From Streptomyces sp. A0642 (GTDB lineage: Bacteria; Actinomycetota; Actinomycetes; Streptomycetales; Streptomycetaceae), in contig NZ_SSBL01000001.1 in the NCBI RefSeq assembly GCF_004795105.1, positions 496,001 to 560,000 on the forward strand: a stretch of DNA of 64,000 nt, written 5' to 3'. Within the stretch, counting starts at the first letter, position 1. Each line of letters starts with the position of its first letter. The position numbers and the translations under genes were made by a program. Positions 59,575-64,000 of this stretch are shown here, piece by piece. The notes under the pieces are model-generated. The model searched no databases. It was given only the letters and a program-made list of their open reading frames with translations, and was not told the DNA's origin.

Positions 59575-60048
59575 ATGGCGCAGGTCGAGGCCACGACAGA
59601 GCGGATCATCGCGGCGGACGCGGAGACGGTGTTCGACGCGCTGGCCGACTACAAGGACGTCCGCGGCAAGGTGCTGCCGGGTCACTTCAGCGAGTACGAG
59701 GTCCGGGAGGGCGGCGACGGGGAGGGCACCCTCGTCCACTGGAAGCTCCAGGCGACGAGCAAGCGGGTGCGCGACTGCCTGCTGGAGGTCACCGAGCCGA
59801 CCGGGGATCCCTCCCATGCCGCAGGCTTTGGGGGAGGTCAGCTCGTCGAGAAGGACCGCAACTCCTCGATGGTCACGACCTGGACCGTCACCCCGGCCGG
59901 CGAGGGGAAGTCCAGGGCCGTCGTCACCACCGTGTGGAACGGCGCCGGCGGCATCGGCGGATTCTTCGAGAAGACCTTCGCCCCCAAGGGACTTGGCCGC
60001 ATCTACGACGAGCTGCTGCAGAACCTCGCCGCCGAGGTGGAGAAGTAG
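59575..60048 (+). CDS. SRPBCC (polyketide cyclase/START-like) protein with a short in-frame insert
   Basis: 157 residues. MAQVEATTERIIAADAETVF, then DALADYKDVRGKVLPGHFSE, and TTVWNGAGGIGGFFEKTFAP are typical of the helix-grip fold that binds hydrophobic ligands. A 12-residue piece DPSHAAGFGGGQ (about 81-92) breaks the conserved run EVTEPTG...LVEKDRNSSMVTTW; it is encoded by a G/C-run palindrome at 59809-59837. ATG 59575 follows ggaggaac. The ligand is unknown. Confidence 0.85.
   Translation: MAQVEATTERIIAADAETVFDALADYKDVRGKVLPGHFSEYEVREGGDGEGTLVHWKLQATSKRVRDCLLEVTEPTGDPSHAAGFGGGQLVEKDRNSSMVTTWTVTPAGEGKSRAVVTTVWNGAGGIGGFFEKTFAPKGLGRIYDELLQNLAAEVEK
59809..59837. repeat. Palindromic element inside the SRPBCC gene
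   Basis: cctccc...gcc-gca-ggc...gggagg forms an imperfect hairpin in frame within the coding sequence. Short C-run/G-run palindromes like this usually sit between streptomycete genes, so it looks like an insertion that kept the reading frame. Confidence 0.5.
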
Positions 60049-60236
60049 GTTTCGTCCGCATGTCCCGGCCTCACCGGTTCGGGTGGTTTTTGCGCCCCGC
60101 AGGTGGTGCGCCGTAGTGGCTCCCACCGGGGGATACGCCCCCTGAGTGCGCCGCCGGCGCCCCCTCGTCGCGTTTGCCCTCGCTTGTCGCGCAATGCGAG
60201 AAATGGGCGGCGGCAGTGCGACGAGGGGAGCGGCAC

Positions 60237-62678
60237 GTGGTGGGTGGGATCACTCTGGTGAAGGACGAGCCGGACGGGACGGGCGACACCCAGGTGGTGC
60301 CCGTGGTCGCCCCGCCCCCTCCGCCGCCCGCCGCGACGGAGTCCCCCGCCCCGGCCGACGACGGGGCCGCGGACCGCCGCCGCATCCGACTCGTCTTCGT
60401 CGGCCTGATGCTCACGCTGCTGCTCGCGGCGCTCGACCAGATGATCGTCGCCACCGCCCTCCCCAAGATCGTCGGGGAGCTGCACGGCCTGGAGAAGATG
60501 TCCTGGGCGGTCACCGCCTATCTGCTCGCCTCGACCATCGGTCTCCCGATCTACGGCAAGCTCGGCGACCTCTTCGGACGCAAGAGCGTCTTCCAGTTCG
60601 CGATCGTCGTGTTCGTCGTCGGTTCCGCCCTCGCCGGCTGGTCGCGCACCATGGACGAACTCATCGCCTTCCGCGCCCTCCAGGGCATCGGTGGCGGCGG
60701 ACTGATGATCGGCGTCCAGGCGATCATCGCGGACGTCGTGCCGCCCCGGGAGCGCGGCCGGTTCATGGGGCTCATCGGCGCGGCCTTCGGACTCGCGTCC
60801 GTGGCGGGCCCGCTGCTCGGCGGCTTCTTCACCGACCACGCCTCGTGGCGCTGGTGCTTCTACATCAACGTGCCGTTCGGCCTGGTCACCCTGGTCGTCA
60901 TCACCGTCGTGCTGAAGCTCCCCAAGCCGAGCGTCCGGCCCCGGCTCGACATCCTCGGCGCCGTGCTGCTGGCCGCCGCCTCCACCTGCCTCGTGCTGCT
61001 GACCAGTTGGGGCGGGACGGAGTACGCGTGGGGGTCGCCCACCATTCTCGGGCTGGCCGCCGGAGCGGCCGGAACGACCCTGCTCTTCCTGGCCGTCGAG
61101 CACCGCGCCGCCGAACCGATCATCCCGCTGAGGCTGTTCCGGGACTCGATCTTCAACGTCACCGCCCTGGTCGGGGCGGTCGTCGGGGTCGCGCTGTTCG
61201 GCGCCGCCAGCTATCTGCCGACCTTTCTTCAGATGGTCGACGGGGCCACCGCCACCGAGTCCGGGCTGCTCATGCTCCCGATGATGGGCGGCATCGTCGG
61301 CGCCTCCGTCGTCTCCGGCCAGCTCATCTCCCGGACCGGCCGCTACCGCGTCTACCCGATCGCGGGCAGCGCGGTCTCGGCGGTGGGCATGTGGCTGCTG
61401 TCCCGGCTCGAGACCGACACCCCGAGGTTCGAGTACAGCATCGCGCAGGCGGTCCTCGGCCTCGGGATCGGGCTGATCATGCCCGTGCTCGTGCTGGCCG
61501 TGCAGAACTCCGTACGCCCCGCCGACCTCGGCACCGCCACCAGCGCCAACAACTACTTCCGGCAGATCGGCGGCAGCGTGGGAGCCGCCGTGTTCGGCAC
61601 GCTCTTCGCCGGCCGGCTGGCCGACGCGCTCGCCGTACGGCTGCCCTCCGGGGCCGGTCTGCCCGACCCGGAGTCGATCACGCCGCAGCTGGTCCACGCG
61701 ATGGAGCCCGCCCTGCGCGACGCCTACATCCAGGCGTACGCCGACGCGATGCCCCGGATCTTCCTCTACCTCGTGCCGGTCCTCGTGCTCGGCCTGTTCT
61801 TCGCCTTCTTCCTCAAGGAGAAACCGCTGGTGTCCCACCACAGCCCCGAAACCGCGGCCGACCCCGCGACGATCCCCTCCGCCCGCACCGACTCCGCCGC
61901 CCCCTCCGCCGGCTTCCTCTCCGGGGTGCCGGTCTGCGGCAGCGTCCAGCACTCCGACGGCACGAAGGTCCCGCGCGCCGCCCTCACCCTCATCGACGTC
62001 CAGGGCCAGCAGGTCGGCAGGGGCGCCAGCGGGGACGAGGGACGGTACGCGCTGAGCGTGCCCGGCGCCGGTTCGTACGTCCTCATCGCCGCAGCCGGGG
62101 GCCACCAGCCGCAGGCCGTCAGCGTCACGGTGGGGGAGCGGCCCGTCGAGCTCGACGTGGTGCTCGGCGGGGCCGGCCGGCTGGCCGGGACCGTCGTGAC
62201 CGCGGACGGCCTCCCCGTACGGGACGCTGCCGTCACCCTGACCGACGTACGCGGCGAAGTGGTCGCCTCCACCCGCAGCGGGCGCGAGGGCGGGTACGTG
62301 ATCACGGAGCTGGTCGCGGGGGAGTACACCCTCGCCGCCTCCGCACCCGCCTTCCGGCCCGCCGCGCTGCCCGTCAGCGTGCAGGCGGCCAGGGAGACCC
62401 GGCAGGACATCGAGCTGGCCGGCGGCGCCGTGCTGCGCGGGGTCGTCCGGGCCACCGGCGGGCGGCCCGTCGAGGACGCCCGGGTGACGCTCCTGGACGC
62501 GGCGGGCAACGTGGTCGACACGCTGACCACCGGCCCCGACGGCTCGTTCCGCTTCGTCGATCTGTCCACGGGCGAGTACACCGTGATCGCCGCCGGCTAT
62601 CCGCCGGTCGCCACCGTGCTCCAGGTCGCCGGCGGCGGGCGCACCGAACGGGACCTCCAGCTGGGCCACGAGGACTGA
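60237..62678 (+). CDS. DHA2-type MFS exporter fused to three carboxypeptidase-regulatory-like repeats
   Basis: 813 residues. A proline-rich N terminus (20-45) is followed by a 14-TM DHA2/QacA-type transporter (about 50-530): [34 protein letters not shown] (motif A), [20 protein letters not shown] (motif C region), and [20 protein letters not shown]. Three Ig-like repeats follow at about 567-645, 647-728 and 732-809, each with the pattern G-x-V...V..A.VTL.D..G..V...: [40 protein letters not shown]. With 14 segments the repeats should lie in the cytoplasm, which is odd for this fold. GTG 60237 follows gaggggag. Confidence 0.9.
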   Translation: MVGGITLVKDEPDGTGDTQVVPVVAPPPPPPAATESPAPADDGAADRRRIRLVFVGLMLTLLLAALDQMIVATALPKIVGELHGLEKMSWAVTAYLLASTIGLPIYGKLGDLFGRKSVFQFAIVVFVVGSALAGWSRTMDELIAFRALQGIGGGGLMIGVQAIIADVVPPRERGRFMGLIGAAFGLASVAGPLLGGFFTDHASWRWCFYINVPFGLVTLVVITVVLKLPKPSVRPRLDILGAVLLAAASTCLVLLTSWGGTEYAWGSPTILGLAAGAAGTTLLFLAVEHRAAEPIIPLRLFRDSIFNVTALVGAVVGVALFGAASYLPTFLQMVDGATATESGLLMLPMMGGIVGASVVSGQLISRTGRYRVYPIAGSAVSAVGMWLLSRLETDTPRFEYSIAQAVLGLGIGLIMPVLVLAVQNSVRPADLGTATSANNYFRQIGGSVGAAVFGTLFAGRLADALAVRLPSGAGLPDPESITPQLVHAMEPALRDAYIQAYADAMPRIFLYLVPVLVLGLFFAFFLKEKPLVSHHSPETAADPATIPSARTDSAAPSAGFLSGVPVCGSVQHSDGTKVPRAALTLIDVQGQQVGRGASGDEGRYALSVPGAGSYVLIAAAGGHQPQAVSVTVGERPVELDVVLGGAGRLAGTVVTADGLPVRDAAVTLTDVRGEVVASTRSGREGGYVITELVAGEYTLAASAPAFRPAALPVSVQAARETRQDIELAGGAVLRGVVRATGGRPVEDARVTLLDAAGNVVDTLTTGPDGSFRFVDLSTGEYTVIAAGYPPVATVLQVAGGGRTERDLQLGHED

Positions 62679-62844
62679 TTCCGGTCGGTGGCCGCCCCGG
62701 GACGGCCACCGACGCGGTCCGCTCGCGCCCGGCGCACCACTCCCTCGGGGGCGATTCCGCCGATGACCGGCGACGCCGGACGCGGGGCCGTACCGTGGAC
62801 GCACGCACCGCAGAGACTTGTGGTGAGGAAGGAGCCTTCCGCCC

Positions 62845-64000
62845 ATGGACCTCGGGCTGCCGCCACAGAGGACACCACCACCGCGTGACGCCGCGGCGGG
62901 CCGCGTGCCGCTCGCCGTGGTCGTCGTCGACGGGGACGGACTCGTGTCGCACTGGTCGACCGGTGCGAGAAAACTCTTCGGGGTCTCCCGGGAGGAGGCC
63001 GTCGGCTGCCCCGCAGGTGATCTCCTGCCGGTGAGCGGGGCGTTACGGCGGCGCGGTGATCCGCTTCCGGAAGGGGCGTTCACCGAGTTCGGTCCCGAAC
63101 TCGACAGTTCCCTCAGCGGCGGCGTCGCCTACCCGGCGGCGGGCCGGGCGCGCGTGGACGAACCGGACCGCGGGCGGATCGACGTGTTGTGGTGGGCCTA
63201 TCCGCTGGTCGGCCCGGGCCCCGAGCGGCTCCTCGTGCTCGCCGCGGACTCGGGGCCGCTGCGCGGCGCCGGGGAGGGCGGGAGCCGGGACAACGAGACG
63301 ATCGCCCCCGGGTTCGCCCTGCACACCGACTTCCCCGGCTACCAGGAGCTCTCCTCGCGGCTGCCCGAGATCCTGCCCAGCATGAGCGTCCAGGAGGCCA
63401 CCAGGATCGTCTCCCAGGTACTCGAACTGGGCTACCCCGTCATCGAGTTCAGCCACCACGACCGGATCCCGGTCACCCCCGACTGGGGTGTGCCGCGACG
63501 CACCGGGCACCGCACCACCGACGGGCCGCACGACAGTGCCGGGGACTCGCCCGTCGTGCACACCGCGCCCCGCCCCGAGCTGGACCTCGAATACGCGGCG
63601 GTCCGCGAACGGCTGGAATTCCTCAACGAGGTCAGCGGCCGCATCGGCACCTCCCTCGACCTGGAACGGACCATCCGCGAGGTCACCAGTGCCGCCGTGC
63701 CCCGCTTCACCGACTTCGCCGGTACGCATCTGCGCGCCGCGGTCCTGGCCGGTGAGGGCTTCCCGGACGGGCCACCCGACGTCACGACCATCTGGCACCG
63801 CGTCTGGGTCGAGCACAACGACGAACCGGGCCGCTGGGACGACACCGTGCCCGTCGGCGAATCCATCGCCTTCCCGGAACACACCCCGTTCTTCCAGTGC
63901 ATGGTCACCGGCGAGCCCGTCATCGTCCCGTACGTCAGCGAGGAGTTGAGCAACCGCATCTCGGGCGAGTTCGAGAAGCGCGACCTGCGCCCCCTGATCA
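62845..64000 (+). CDS. PAS-GAF signalling protein, probably a SpoIIE-type phosphatase (runs off the right edge)
   Basis: 385 codons read from ATG 62845 to the edge without a stop. The upstream aaggag supports the start. Residues about 20-60 (VPLAVVVVDGDGLVSHWSTG, then ARKLFGVSREEAVGCPAGDL) form a PAS domain. From about 258 (LEFLNEVSGRIGTSLDLERT, then IREVTSAAVPRFTDFA) a GAF domain begins. In streptomycetes this layout usually ends in a PP2C/SpoIIE phosphatase, which would lie outside the window. Codon 67 is TTA (63043-63045), the only in-frame TTA I found among the genes, so translation may depend on the bldA leucyl tRNA. Confidence 0.75.
   Translation, partial: MDLGLPPQRTPPPRDAAAGRVPLAVVVVDGDGLVSHWSTGARKLFGVSREEAVGCPAGDLLPVSGALRRRGDPLPEGAFTEFGPELDSSLSGGVAYPAAGRARVDEPDRGRIDVLWWAYPLVGPGPERLLVLAADSGPLRGAGEGGSRDNETIAPGFALHTDFPGYQELSSRLPEILPSMSVQEATRIVSQVLELGYPVIEFSHHDRIPVTPDWGVPRRTGHRTTDGPHDSAGDSPVVHTAPRPELDLEYAAVRERLEFLNEVSGRIGTSLDLERTIREVTSAAVPRFTDFAGTHLRAAVLAGEGFPDGPPDVTTIWHRVWVEHNDEPGRWDDTVPVGESIAFPEHTPFFQCMVTGEPVIVPYVSEELSNRISGEFEKRDLRPLI

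Noticed and set aside
60146..63034. 962-codon open frame on the plus strand, one frame off the MFS fusion
   Set aside because: Composition is Arg/Pro/Gly noise. The frame beginning at 60237 has clear transporter and repeat motifs over the same bases.

Overview
The window is very GC-rich actinobacterial DNA, almost certainly from a Streptomyces or close relative. The support is a WhiB-like protein, an SsgA-like sporulation protein, an unfused psd-pssA pair, a crotonyl-CoA carboxylase/reductase operon, a rare TTA codon in a PAS/GAF signalling gene, and many GTG starts. I see no tRNA, rRNA, insertion sequence, phage gene, CRISPR array or replication origin.

Left part (1-11995): a cut-off AraC-type regulator, an SsgA-like protein, two gene remnants (an AfsR-like piece and a 29-codon copy of a hydrolase start), then a rightward run of three alpha/beta hydrolases, a fused FAD plus iron-sulfur 2-hydroxyacid dehydrogenase, a fumarylacetoacetase-family hydrolase, an MFS exporter and a LysR regulator. 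This looks like a small catabolic or detoxification island. The first hydrolase has the active-site layout of fluoroacetate dehalogenases with a changed halide pocket.

12285-20228: signalling and stress genes. These are a LuxR-type response regulator, a stand-alone receiver with a 48-bp partial duplication beside it, an AraC regulator, a CHASE3 histidine kinase, a PoxB-type pyruvate dehydrogenase, a DUF1269 membrane protein and a WhiB-like protein.

20301-33322: mostly single housekeeping or accessory genes: hisN, a decayed SDR/MarR divergent pair, a VOC protein, a nucleotidyltransferase, an FAD oxidoreductase, a macrodomain protein, a UBP zinc finger, the Ada-AlkA/Ogt DNA repair operon, a GDT1-type manganese exporter behind a yybP-ykoY riboswitch, a hydrolase/CGNR divergent pair with an operator, a sirtuin, a VapB-like antitoxin, a NUDIX protein and a glycerate kinase.

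33547-41886: a short PucR-type regulator diverges from a tightly overlapping livF-G-H-M-K branched-chain amino acid type ABC importer operon. A secreted GH87 alpha-1,3-glucanase converges on it.

42678-55393: primary metabolism. psd-pssA makes phosphatidylethanolamine. The leftward operon ccr-meaA-lyase-hydratase-acyl-CoA dehydrogenase is the ethylmalonyl-CoA pathway, which assimilates acetyl-CoA and supplies ethylmalonyl- and methylmalonyl-CoA. A double-domain 3-hydroxybutyryl-CoA dehydrogenase and a TetR regulator sit nearby, and a perfect 7-5-7 dyad lies upstream of ccr. A GNAT protein and a membrane-anchored Mrr-like nuclease lie between them.

55762-64000: a HEAT-repeat protein, a minisatellite-like repeat, a secreted TAP-type peptidase, a radical SAM protein, an SRPBCC protein carrying an in-frame palindrome, a DHA2 exporter fused to three carboxypeptidase-regulatory-like repeats, and the start of a PAS/GAF signalling protein.

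Start sites were chosen by reading ribosome-binding sites. Family names come from recognised motifs, not from a search.
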